DNA from: CALOBA01 sp942491465
GTDB lineage: Bacteria > Pseudomonadota > Gammaproteobacteria > Chromatiales > Chromatiaceae
Length of the DNA: 64,000 nt
Assembly: GCA_942491465.1 (NCBI GenBank)
Contig: CALOBA010000038.1
Span: forward strand, 62,001-126,000
Direction: 5' to 3'
The notes beneath the pieces were generated by a model. That model saw nothing but the letters and a program-made list of their open reading frames with translations, was not told the origin of the DNA and searched no databases. The position numbers and the translations under genes are program-made. Positions 8,721-17,045 of the stretch are shown here, in pieces (position 1 is the stretch's first letter; every line of letters begins with the position of its first letter).

Positions 8721-9125
8721 ATGCCATCCCCCACCATCAAGCGCCTGCTGCTCGCTGCCCTCCTCGCCACCGCCGCCCTGCCCGCACTGGCCCACAAGGC
8801 CAGCCACGCGATCCCGCTGACCTTCACGGCCGACACCTCCGGCAGCCTCGCGCCGACGCGACTCCAGCACGACTGGACGGCGGACGGACTGAAGATCAGC
8901 GGCCGGATCGAGAAGCAGCACATCCGCCGCGGCCGCATCCTGGGCCATGTCGAGCTGGAGCTGCTCGATGCCGAAGGCCAGGTGCTCGGACGCCACACCG
9001 GCAGCATGCACCACTTCAGCCCAAGCCGGCGCAACCCGGACTTCGCCGCCTTCACCGCGACCATCGAGCAGGTCCCAGACAGCGTCACTACGGTGCGGGT
9101 CTACCACCAAATCGGCACTCGCTGA
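8721..9125 (+). CDS. Exported protein of unknown function
   Basis: Protein of 134 residues with a clear signal peptide (RLLLAALLATAALPALA, cleavage near residue 24). The mature domain is His-rich at its start (HKASHAI) and mostly beta, with motifs HVELELLDAEG and HTGSMHHFSPSRRNPDF. I do not recognise a family. It begins 25 bases after the kinase gene, so it is probably the last gene of the HupE/PepSY/two-component unit and may be a periplasmic metal or ligand sensor; that is a guess. Confidence 0.65.
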   Translation: MPSPTIKRLLLAALLATAALPALAHKASHAIPLTFTADTSGSLAPTRLQHDWTADGLKISGRIEKQHIRRGRILGHVELELLDAEGQVLGRHTGSMHHFSPSRRNPDFAAFTATIEQVPDSVTTVRVYHQIGTR

Positions 9126-9298
9126 GCCCGTCACGCCCCGCGTCTGGCGGCTGGGCGCACCCGATGCGCCGCGGTCTGGAAATCGGGATTTTGAGGAGCA
9201 ATAACGGCGCTTCGCGCCGAGGCCGGCAAGATGCCGGCGCTCCCAGGCGCCGCTGCGCGGCGTCGGATGCACAATCGGCGGCAATTCTTGCGCAGTCG

Positions 9299-9453
9299 CT
9301 AGGGCCCCGTTGCGGAAGTCCCAAGACCGCCGGCATGCCCACTCGGTGCTGTGGGAGCGACTTGCAGTCGCGACTTCCGCGTCGCGGCGGTCGCGATTGC
9401 AAATCGCTCCCACAGCTACGGGCGGTCTCGGAATTTTCGCGGCAAAGCACTAA
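9299..9453 (-). repeat. MITE-1, copy 1 (147 bp, reverse)
   Basis: A 147-bp element (9303-9449) flanked by CTAG and CTAA. Its core is a long palindrome whose outer arms are CTGTGGGAGCGA and TCGCTCCCACAG. Three further copies, each exactly 147 bp, lie at 32419, 42385 and 58305. The outer 3' end is diverged here. It abuts MITE-2. No coding capacity. Confidence 0.85.
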
Positions 9454-9612
9454 GGCGATTGCCGGAAACTTTCATACCAGATGACGCAGGATTGACGTTC
9501 GCCTTCAAGGAGGGCTGGCGAGAGCATAGCGCGCTATGTGACCGCCAGCCCGACGCCGAAGGCGGGCGTCAAGACAAGTCAGATGGTATGAAAGTTGACA
9601 GAAATCGCCTAA
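9454..9612 (+). repeat. MITE-2, copy 1 (156 bp)
   Basis: A 156-bp element (9454-9609) with imperfect ~30-bp terminal inverted repeats: GGCGATTGCCGGAAACTTTC at one end, and GGCGATTTCTGTCAACTTTC read from the other strand at the opposite end. TAA lies on both sides. A second copy at 35396 is inverted. Its right edge supplies the TAG stop of the minus-strand kinase that ends at 9609. Confidence 0.85.
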
Positions 9613-11057
9613 GGCCCCGCTGCTCCACCGTCACCGGCATCGACCACCGGCCAGCACAGGGTAAAGCAGGTCCCTTCCCCGGGCGTGCTGTAGCAGTGCA
9701 GCTCCCCGCCGGCGGACTGCACCAGCCCGAGGGACACCGACAGGCCCAGACCGGTGCCGCGCCCCGTGGGCTTGGTGGTAAAGAACGGGTCGTAGATATG
9801 CATCAGATCCTTCCGCTCGATGCCGGCGCCGGTGTCGCAGATGCGCAGGCGCAGCGCGCCGGGGCCGCAGGGTTTGACGTGGAGCTGGACAGCGATACGG
9901 ATGCGGCGCTCGGCGCGCCCCTCCATGGCGTCCAGCGCATTCACCAGCAGATTCATCAGCACCTGCTGCAGCGCGGTGCCGCGGGTCGGCACCGGCGGCA
10001 GACCGGCGGGCAGGTCTTGGGCGACCTCGACGTCCTCCTTCGACAGGCGGTAGTCCAGCAGCCGCAGGGTGCGGTCGAGCACCGCGGCGATGGGTTCCCG
10101 GCCCTCGTCCCGGGCCGGATCACCGCCGCGGGAGAACAGCAGCAGGTCGCGGACGATGTCGGCGCAGTGGCGGGTGGCGTGCTCGGCCTTGTCGAGGACA
10201 TCTTTTAGCGGGCGGTCGCCGTCGACCCGCCCGGCCACATGCTGGATGTAGTTGAGGAGGCCCATCAGCGGATTGTTCAGCTCATGGGCGACCCCGGCGG
10301 CCAGCGCGCCGATGGCGCTCAGTCGCTCGGACTGCACCAGCTGCTGCTGCGTCTCGCGCAGCTCGCGGTTCGCCGCATGCAGGGCCTCGGTATGGCGGCG
10401 CTCGCGCAGCAACAGCACCAGGAACGCCGGCACCGAGGCGAGCAGCAGCAGCAGGGCCGAGCCCATGGATTGGGCCAGCTGGCGGCGGAGCTGGGCGTTG
10501 ACGGCGGCGATATCCAGCTCGGCACCCGTCACGTAGTCTCGCCCCTCGGGGCTCTGCTGCGGCAGCAGCACCGCCCGGAAGGTCCCCCAGCGATCGGTAT
10601 AGGTGCTGTAGCGCGGCTCCCCGGCGTCGAGTGCGGCGTGGGCGCGGGGCAGGGCCTCGTTGTAGTCATGCCAATAGCGCACCTCCTCGCCGGCGGACAG
10701 CTCGTCCTCGGACGCGTTGCTGGAGGTCAAGTAGAGCGCGTCGGCATCGCGCACCATGGTGAAGACGAAGGCGAAACCGGAGGCCTGCGCCAGCTGCGAG
10801 AGGTTGCGGATGTTGCGCCAGTCCTCGTCCGCACTGATCGCATCCGGCCCCAGGGCGCGATCGTGAAAGTCCTCCGCCAGCACCCAGCGCACGGCATGGG
10901 CCCCGAGCAGCAGCTCCTCATCGATGGTGTCGAGCAGCATGTTGCGCGTGTCGGCGTAGTGATAGGCCGCGCTGGCGGCCAGCACCGCGATGTACAGCAG
11001 CAGGGCCGAGACCAGGAGTGGCCAATGCAGGCGTCGTTCGAGTTTCATTGTTTTCAT
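9609..11057 (-). CDS. Orphan sensor histidine kinase (NtrB-type HisKA)
   Basis: Inner-membrane sensor kinase of 482 residues. Two transmembrane helices (~12-30 and ~199-217) bracket a periplasmic sensor domain. The phospho-acceptor is His258 in AAGVAHELNNPLMG, typical of NtrB/DctB-like kinases; the ATPase domain has LLVNALDAM, ICDTGAGI and GTGLGLSVSLG. Start at 11057 chosen for a GGAG ribosome site; ATG 11048 is the alternative. No response regulator is adjacent, so its partner is elsewhere. The stop codon is formed at the junction with MITE-2, so the last residues may have been changed by that insertion. Confidence 0.88.
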   Translation of the reverse strand: MKTMKLERRLHWPLLVSALLLYIAVLAASAAYHYADTRNMLLDTIDEELLLGAHAVRWVLAEDFHDRALGPDAISADEDWRNIRNLSQLAQASGFAFVFTMVRDADALYLTSSNASEDELSAGEEVRYWHDYNEALPRAHAALDAGEPRYSTYTDRWGTFRAVLLPQQSPEGRDYVTGAELDIAAVNAQLRRQLAQSMGSALLLLLASVPAFLVLLLRERRHTEALHAANRELRETQQQLVQSERLSAIGALAAGVAHELNNPLMGLLNYIQHVAGRVDGDRPLKDVLDKAEHATRHCADIVRDLLLFSRGGDPARDEGREPIAAVLDRTLRLLDYRLSKEDVEVAQDLPAGLPPVPTRGTALQQVLMNLLVNALDAMEGRAERRIRIAVQLHVKPCGPGALRLRICDTGAGIERKDLMHIYDPFFTTKPTGRGTGLGLSVSLGLVQSAGGELHCYSTPGEGTCFTLCWPVVDAGDGGAAGP

Positions 11058-11465
11058 CGGGCTCCACCCGTAGGGATCATCGAGCAGGCAGGGCCAAGGC
11101 GGCGGTTCACCGACCTGTTGCCCCGGCCCATACACGGAGAGCGTCATCTCTCCGCCCCAAGTCTAGACGATCTGCCCACAACGCCGCTCAGCCGCGACCG
11201 CGCCGCGCCCACCGCACCAAGGCAAGACCATGCCCCCTCACCGTCCACCAGGGAGGCGACTCGCCCGAAAACGCCCCCGACCCCAGCGCGTCGCCTACCT
11301 TGAACCTAGAAAGAGCGGTTGACCGCTCTGAGGCAAGTTTGGCTGGTTCCACCGTAATGCGACGGGCTGCACCCGTGTGCCATCATTGAATCGCTTGGCG
11401 CTGGACTCGCGACCAGATGTGCCAAGTATCTTAACTTCAGCAATCCAATCCTGGAGACAGAATCC
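11058..11465. other. Intergenic region without recognisable gene
   Basis: 408 bases between the kinase and the toxin-antitoxin pair. The only structure seen is a perfect hairpin, AGAGCGG (11312-11318) with CCGCTCT (11323-11329) around TTGA, without a T run. No promoter is clear. Confidence 0.5.
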
Positions 11466-11669
11466 ATGAATATCGCCGTTGATTTGCCGGATGACGTGGC
11501 TGGTCTTGTGGCGGCGCAGCCCGACCGGCGCGGTTTCTTGATCGATGCGATCCGTCGCGAGTCGGATCGGCGAGACGCCTTGGCGCAGCTCATGGGCTTG
11601 AGTGAGCGGGTCTCCGCACGATCTGGGGGGCTGAGCGACGAGGCGCTGGAGGCCCTGGTGCGTGACTGA
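11466..11669 (+). CDS. Antitoxin of a PIN-domain toxin-antitoxin pair
   Basis: Protein of 67 residues beginning with a short strand (MNIAVDLPDD) followed by helical sequence with RRGFLIDAIRRESDRRDALAQL, as in ribbon-helix-helix or related antitoxins. It overlaps the PIN toxin gene by 8 bases, the usual antitoxin-first arrangement. The antitoxin is expected to bind both its toxin and its own promoter. No named family is certain. Confidence 0.75.
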   Translation: MNIAVDLPDDVAGLVAAQPDRRGFLIDAIRRESDRRDALAQLMGLSERVSARSGGLSDEALEALVRD

Positions 11670-12084
11670 GCACCGCCTTCGCGTCGTCGTCGATACGAAT
11701 GTCCTGTTGAGTTTTCTCATCAAGCGAGACTCGGTGCCCGGCGCTGTTGTGCGGCGGGTGCTCGAAAACCACGAACTTTTGCTGTCCGAGCAGGTACTGG
11801 ATGAGCTTGCCGCCAAGTGCGAGAAGGACAAGTTCCGACGGTATTTCAGTCGAGCAGAGGGCGAGCATTTGGTACTGCTCTTGGCGAAGGTTGGAGAACG
11901 GATCGTAATCCCCGAAGAGGTCAAGCGCTGTCGCGATCCCAAAGACGACGTATTTCTGGCCCTTGCGCTTTGCGGCAACGCCGATCTTATCGTTTCAGGG
12001 GACAAGGACCTGACCGACCTACGACAGATCGAACATATCCCTATCTTGTCGCCAAGGGCCGCCGCGTTGCTCTTGGAGGTATAA
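11662..12084 (+). CDS. PIN-family toxin (putative RNase, COG1569-like)
   Basis: PIN-domain protein of 140 residues, a Mg-dependent ribonuclease fold used as toxin. Acidic active-site residues are visible: Asp11 in VVVDTNVLLSF, Glu near SEQVLDELAAK, and the Asp residues of RDPKDDVFLALAL and IVSGDKDLTDL. The GTG start at 11662 gives an 8-base overlap with the antitoxin. The pattern matches the group annotated as putative toxin-antitoxin system toxin component, PIN family. RNA target unknown. Confidence 0.9.
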   Translation: MTEHRLRVVVDTNVLLSFLIKRDSVPGAVVRRVLENHELLLSEQVLDELAAKCEKDKFRRYFSRAEGEHLVLLLAKVGERIVIPEEVKRCRDPKDDVFLALALCGNADLIVSGDKDLTDLRQIEHIPILSPRAAALLLEV

Positions 12085-12114
12085 CCAGGCGGCCCGCGAT
12101 CAATTGCCTGGTCG

Positions 12115-15100
12115 CTATGCGGCGGTCGCGGGTTCCGCGCCGGGCACCCGCCGCCCCACCACCCGCAGCACCAGCGACAGCATCGCCGGCATGAAGGTCA
12201 GCGTCACCAGGGTCGAGAACAGCAGCCCGAACAGCACGATGGCGCCCAGGCCGCGGTAGAGCTCGGTGCCGGCGCCGGGGTTGAAGACCAGCGGGGACAG
12301 GCCGGCGACGGTGGTGACCATGGACATCATGATCGGGCGCAGGCGCACGCGCACGGCCTCGGTGACGGCGTCGATGACGCTCAGGCCGCGCTCGCGCAGG
12401 TTGGTGATGGCCCGCTCGACGATGAGGATGGGGTTGTTGACCACGGTGCCGATCAGGACCAGGAAGCCGAGCATGGTGATCATGTCGAAGGGCTGTTGGA
12501 TCGGGTAAAGACCGATCCGGTCCAGATGCGCGCCGGTGACGTTCAACAGCCAGAGCCCGGCGATGCCGCCGCTGATGCCGATGGGGACGCTGGTCATGAT
12601 CAGCAGCGGCCAGCCCCAGTGGCTGAACACGGCGACCATGAGCAGGTAGGCGATCAACAGGGCCACGGCGAAGTTGCCGGCCAGGGCCTCGCGGGTCGCC
12701 TCCAGGCGGTCGCTGGCGCCGCTGAGGTCCAGCTGGATGCTGTCCGGCAGCGCGCCGGCGGCGGGCATGCCGGCGATGATCTCGGCGCGCACCCGGCGCA
12801 CGCCCTCCTCCAGCGGCACATCCTTGGGCGGGATGATGCTCATGGTGATGGTGCGGTCGCCGTCGACCCGGCGGATGGTCTCGGTGTTGACCGTCTCGAT
12901 CAGGCGGGCGACGGCGGCGAGCGGGACGATGCCGCCGCTCGGGGAGTAGAGCATCAGCCGCTCCAGATCCTGGGGGCGCTCGATGTTGCCGGCGGTGCTG
13001 TAGAGGAAGATGTCGATCTCGTCATCGTCCAAGAAGAATTCGTCGACGAAGGCGCCGTCGGAGTAGGCCCAGACGCTGTAGCCGAGATCGCCGGGGGCGA
13101 TGCCCAGCTCCGCGGCGCGCTCCCAGTCCGGGTGGACCTCCAGCATGGGCTGGCCCAGGGTCAGGTTGGAGGGCTCGGATTTCACCCGCGGGTTGTCGAA
13201 GATGGCCTTGGCCTTCCCCTGGACCTTGGAGGCCGCATCGAACAGGGTCACCAGGTCCGGCCCGCTGATCTCGATGTTGATGGAGCGGGTGCCGCCGAAG
13301 TTGCTGGAGAAGATCGAGCCGCGGCTGGAGAAGCTGAACAGGCCCGGCAGCGCGCGGGTCTTCTCGGTGGCCACGGCCATCAGGGCCTCGGTCTGGCGTC
13401 GGTCCGTGGCCTCGCGCACGGTGAAGACGCGGCTCTCGGTGGCGAAGCCGATGGTGAAGTTGAGCGCCGGGACATCGGTCTCGCCGGCGGCGAACAGGGC
13501 CGGGTCCTGGCCGACGGCGGGATAGAACTCGGCGTCCACGCGCTGGAAGGCCTCGCGCATCATGTCGATGTTGTAGCCCGGCGGGGCGAACATCAGGGTG
13601 AAGATCTTCGACTCCTCGCCCTCGGGCAGGTACTCGGCGTCCGGCGTCAGCCAGACGATGATGGCGGCGGCGGTGCCGAGCACCAGGGCGATGACCAGCA
13701 GCGAGCGCCCTACCCCGGCGCTGATCCAGTGCACCAGGGTGATCACCCGGCGCGCAAAGCCGGCGCCGAGCCGGCTCAGCAGCGGCGGGCGCTGCCCGGG
13801 GGGCGGCAGCTTGAGGAAGCGCCCGGCCGCCGCCGGCACCAGCGTAATGGCGATCAGCATCGACATCAGGATCGACGCCGAGATGGCCACGGCGATATCG
13901 GAGTAGAGCTGTCCGGCCTCCTCTTCGACGAAGATCACCGGCAGGAACACCGCCACCGTGGTCAGCGTCGAGGCCAGCACCGCGGGCCAGACCTCGCGCA
14001 CGCCCTCCAGCGCCGCGGCCAGCCGCGCCCGGCCCCGATCGCCGGCGAGGGCGAGGTGGCGGACGATGTTCTCCAGCACGACGATGTTGTTGTCCAGCGT
14101 CATGCCGATGGCGAAGGCGACGCCGGCCAGGGAGATGACGTTGATGGTGCGCCCGGTCAGCAGCAACCCCAGAAACGCGGCCAGGGTGCAGATCGGGATG
14201 CCCACGGCGCCGATCAGCGTCGCCGGCACCGAGCGCAGAAACAGGAACAGCACCAGCACGGCCAGCCCCGCACCGATGGCCAGGTTGCGCTCCACCACCC
14301 GCACCGCATCGGTCACATAGACCACGTCGTCGGCGGTGCGCACCAGCTTCAGGCCCTTAGGTGCCAGCACGTCGCGGTTCAGCTCGGCGACCGTCTCCAT
14401 CATCGCCTCCTTGATGGCGATGACGTTGCTGCCGATCTGGCGGCCCACGGCGAAGGCGAGGATCGGCTTGCCTTCGGAGTAGGCGTAGCTGCGCACCTCG
14501 GCGAAGCCCAACTCCGCGTGACCCACGTCGCGCAGCCGGATGAAGGCGCCGTCGCGCTCGGCGATGACCAGGTCTTCCAGTGCCTCGGGGCTGTCGAAGC
14601 GGCCGATGGTGCGCAGCAGGTAGCGGCGCTTGCCGCTGTCGAGGTCGCCGCCGGAGACGTCGCGGTTGCGTGCGCGGATCGCCTCGCGCAGCTCGCTCAG
14701 GCGAATCCCGCGCTCGGCCAGCCGCACCGGGTCCACGTAGACCTGCATCTGTCGCTCGGCGCCGCCGCGCAGCTCCACCTGCGAGACACCGGGCACCCGC
14801 TCCATGGGCGTGACCACATATTCCTCGACCCAATCGCGCAGGGCCAGGATGTCCGCCTCGGTAAAGGCCCCGGTCTCCGGCATCAGCCGAAAGTACATGA
14901 ACGAGTTCGACGAAAACGCCTCGGCGCGGATGCTCGGCTGATCGACGTTCTCCGGGTAGGCCGGCACCTGCGAGAGCGCATTGTTGACGTTGAGCAGGGC
15001 CTCCTCGATGGGCACCGAGAACGCGAATTCCAGCTCGATCTCGGCCTTGCCGGTGTTGGCCGTCGAAACCATCCGCTCCAGCCCCGGGATGCGGCCCAGG

Positions 15101-15303
15101 TACCGCTCCTGCTCCACCAGGATCTCCTTCTCCACGTCCTGGGGCGCGGCCCCCGGCCACTGGGTGCCGACGGTGATGATGCGCGCATCCAGGTCCGGGA
15201 TCATCTGCACCGGCACACTGAAGATCGCAAGCGCCCCGAACAGGGTCAGGATCAGGACCGCCACGGTGAGGATCACCGGGCGGTCGATGGCGAGCTTGAA
15301 CAT
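12115..15303 (-). CDS. HAE-type RND efflux permease
   Basis: Proton-driven inner-membrane efflux pump of 1062 residues (AcrB-like), with 12 predicted transmembrane helices and two large periplasmic loops. The N-terminus (FKLAIDRPVILTVAVLI) and the porter-domain motifs (DLDARIITVGTQWPGA) are typical. In TM4 the proton-relay motif reads LDNNIVVLEN, so the second of the AcrB Asp pair is Asn, a variant known in several RND subgroups. GGAG lies 8 bases before the ATG. Its adaptor is probably the gene at 17046-18212; two nuclease genes separate them. No TolC gene is adjacent. Confidence 0.92.
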   Translation of the reverse strand: MFKLAIDRPVILTVAVLILTLFGALAIFSVPVQMIPDLDARIITVGTQWPGAAPQDVEKEILVEQERYLGRIPGLERMVSTANTGKAEIELEFAFSVPIEEALLNVNNALSQVPAYPENVDQPSIRAEAFSSNSFMYFRLMPETGAFTEADILALRDWVEEYVVTPMERVPGVSQVELRGGAERQMQVYVDPVRLAERGIRLSELREAIRARNRDVSGGDLDSGKRRYLLRTIGRFDSPEALEDLVIAERDGAFIRLRDVGHAELGFAEVRSYAYSEGKPILAFAVGRQIGSNVIAIKEAMMETVAELNRDVLAPKGLKLVRTADDVVYVTDAVRVVERNLAIGAGLAVLVLFLFLRSVPATLIGAVGIPICTLAAFLGLLLTGRTINVISLAGVAFAIGMTLDNNIVVLENIVRHLALAGDRGRARLAAALEGVREVWPAVLASTLTTVAVFLPVIFVEEEAGQLYSDIAVAISASILMSMLIAITLVPAAAGRFLKLPPPGQRPPLLSRLGAGFARRVITLVHWISAGVGRSLLVIALVLGTAAAIIVWLTPDAEYLPEGEESKIFTLMFAPPGYNIDMMREAFQRVDAEFYPAVGQDPALFAAGETDVPALNFTIGFATESRVFTVREATDRRQTEALMAVATEKTRALPGLFSFSSRGSIFSSNFGGTRSINIEISGPDLVTLFDAASKVQGKAKAIFDNPRVKSEPSNLTLGQPMLEVHPDWERAAELGIAPGDLGYSVWAYSDGAFVDEFFLDDDEIDIFLYSTAGNIERPQDLERLMLYSPSGGIVPLAAVARLIETVNTETIRRVDGDRTITMSIIPPKDVPLEEGVRRVRAEIIAGMPAAGALPDSIQLDLSGASDRLEATREALAGNFAVALLIAYLLMVAVFSHWGWPLLIMTSVPIGISGGIAGLWLLNVTGAHLDRIGLYPIQQPFDMITMLGFLVLIGTVVNNPILIVERAITNLRERGLSVIDAVTEAVRVRLRPIMMSMVTTVAGLSPLVFNPGAGTELYRGLGAIVLFGLLFSTLVTLTFMPAMLSLVLRVVGRRVPGAEPATAA

Positions 15304-15391
15304 CGATAGGGCTCCGTTGGGAAGGTGCCGGGTCTCGGGCGGTCATCCCCCGCGACGACCCGGCTGGACGCCGATGCAGCACAACCACAAA

Positions 15392-15456
15392 GACGCGAAG
15401 GACGCGCAAAGGACGCGAAGGACGCGAAGGACGCGAAGGACGCGAAGGACGCGAAG
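15392..15456 (+). repeat. GACGCGAAG 9-bp tandem repeat
   Basis: Seven units of GACGCGAAG, the second expanded to 11 bases, between the RND permease and the DUF3782-like gene. The motif recurs as single ACGCGAAA fragments at 28.4 and 41.2 kb. Confidence 0.9.
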
Positions 15457-15547
15457 CCGCACAGGATAACGGAACGCTTGAACCGCAACGTTGTGCGCCG
15501 ACAACGATCTATTTTCTCGGCCCCTTTGTGACGTTAAGATCGGCTAA

Positions 15548-16066
15548 ATGCAAGCGAGGAGACCGGAGCAGCGGCTGGCCGATCAGCGCCGCCAGGAGGA
15601 ATGGAACCAGCGCTGGGAGGAGAATCAGGCCGAGCTCGAGCGCCTGCACCACGAGGTTATGGCCGTGGCCAAGCGCCATGACCGCACCGTCGGCGCGCGC
15701 TGGGGGCTGCAATCGGAGCGCGCCTTCCGCGACGCCCTGGCGGCGATCCTGGAGGAGAGCTTCGGCGCCCGGGTGCAGAACATCAACGAGATCGACGCCG
15801 AGGGCATCGTCTTCGGCCGTCCGGACCAGATCGAGCTGGACCTGGTCATCACCAACGGCCAGCTGCTGCTGTGCGAGCTGAAGTCGTCCGTCGACAAGGC
15901 CGCCATGCACATCTTCCACCGCAAGGCCAGGTTCTACGAGACCCGGCACGGTGGCAAGCCCGACCGGCTGATCGTCGTCTCGCCGATGATCGAGCTCAAG
16001 GCCCGGCAACTGGCCGAGCAGTTGGGGATCGAGACCTATGGGGACTCGATGGACGTGCCGGTTTGA
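15548..16066 (+). CDS. DUF3782-like PD-(D/E)XK nuclease-fold protein
   Basis: Protein of 172 residues. The N-terminal third is a charged helix (EEWNQRWEENQAELERLHHEV) probably forming a coiled coil. The rest resembles the PD-(D/E)XK nuclease fold: IELDLVITNG carries the Asp and LLLCELKSSVDK the E-x-K of the active site. The pattern fits DUF3782-type proteins common in cyanobacteria and Chromatiaceae. Cellular role unknown. It lies next to a convergent Mrr-type gene, within what looks like a split RND operon. Confidence 0.78.
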   Translation: MQARRPEQRLADQRRQEEWNQRWEENQAELERLHHEVMAVAKRHDRTVGARWGLQSERAFRDALAAILEESFGARVQNINEIDAEGIVFGRPDQIELDLVITNGQLLLCELKSSVDKAAMHIFHRKARFYETRHGGKPDRLIVVSPMIELKARQLAEQLGIETYGDSMDVPV

Positions 16067-16087
16067 TCCCCGATCATCCCCGGCGGA

Positions 16088-16999
16088 TCACTCTTCGGAG
16101 AAAAAGTCGCTATCGATGCGCTTGATCTCGTAGCTCGACTCAATGCTGACGCCGAGGTTGTGGTCGATCATCAGCCGAACCAGCGTCTCTCCGTCGATAA
16201 GGATCACCCGCGGGTCGATACGGCGGACATACTCCAGCGCTTCTCGCGAAAAATGGCTGGTCGTGATGAAGATGCCTTTACGCGCACGCTGGCCGTGCAG
16301 CGCGCCCACGAAACGGTGGATCTCAGGCCGACCAACCACGTTCTCCCAGCGCTTGGCTTGCAGATAGATGACATCCAGGCCCAGCTCATCCTCGTTGATC
16401 ACGCCGTCGATCCCCTCATCGGCTCCGGCAGACCTGTTGTCATCAGCCGGATCGGTTGGGCCGCCGTAACCCATTCGCCGCAGCAATCGGATGACAACAC
16501 TCTCGAAAAAGCGTGGATCGGACGCCTTGAGTCGCGACAACAGCTCAGCAGCGAGCGTGCTTCGCATCTGCTCATAAGCCTGCTCCAATCGCTCCAACGG
16601 CGTGTCGTTGGCCGCGTCGGCTGCTATGTGCTCGGTCGCATCGGGCTCGTCTCCATGCTCTCCGCGAAATTCCCGAAATTCCTGAAACCGCATCAGGAAT
16701 GCGAGATCGAGTCGATCGGGGGGCGCGTTCAGCACTGACCGGCCCCGATCCGTAATGGTGAACCAGCCTCGCTTGGGCGTTTCCAGCAGCCCGGCCTTTG
16801 CCAGATGGACCTTGGTCCAAGCAATGCGATTCGCGAAGCGCGTCTGGCGCCCGCTAGGCAACATTTCCGCGCAGTCGGCCTCTGTGAGCGCGAAGCGCTC
16901 GGCCAACTGCTCGCGGGCATTCGTCATGCTGTGCTCTTTGCCGTCGCCGGCAAGCTCCAGCATGGGCAGGAAAAACTCCTGAAATCCAGGTACAGCCAT
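16088..16999 (-). CDS. Mrr-type restriction endonuclease
   Basis: Protein of 303 residues. N-terminal winged-helix domain (~1-100, FFLPMLELAGDGKEHS and FTITDRGRSVL) as in Mrr, then a linker rich in acidic residues, then the Mrr catalytic domain (~175-290) with FFESVVIRLLRRMGYGG, the Asp of GADEGIDGVI and the QAK motif of VIYLQAKRW. Mrr enzymes cleave modified DNA. The start at 16999 follows GGGAGC. No methyltransferase is adjacent, as expected for a modification-dependent enzyme. Confidence 0.92.
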   Translation of the reverse strand: MAVPGFQEFFLPMLELAGDGKEHSMTNAREQLAERFALTEADCAEMLPSGRQTRFANRIAWTKVHLAKAGLLETPKRGWFTITDRGRSVLNAPPDRLDLAFLMRFQEFREFRGEHGDEPDATEHIAADAANDTPLERLEQAYEQMRSTLAAELLSRLKASDPRFFESVVIRLLRRMGYGGPTDPADDNRSAGADEGIDGVINEDELGLDVIYLQAKRWENVVGRPEIHRFVGALHGQRARKGIFITTSHFSREALEYVRRIDPRVILIDGETLVRLMIDHNLGVSIESSYEIKRIDSDFFSEE

Positions 17000-17045
17000 T
17001 GGTTTGCTCCCTATCTCGCCGTGAAATTCTTGACCCGAGCCCTTT

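Noticed and set aside
11295..12005. Minus-strand frame of 236 codons over the toxin-antitoxin genes
   Set aside because: Shadow of the PIN toxin and antitoxin, which have clear motifs and overlap.
12496..15309. 937-codon frame on the plus strand opposite the RND permease
   Set aside because: Antisense shadow in high-GC DNA; Gln/Gly/Arg/Asp-rich without domain resemblance, while the permease is unmistakable.
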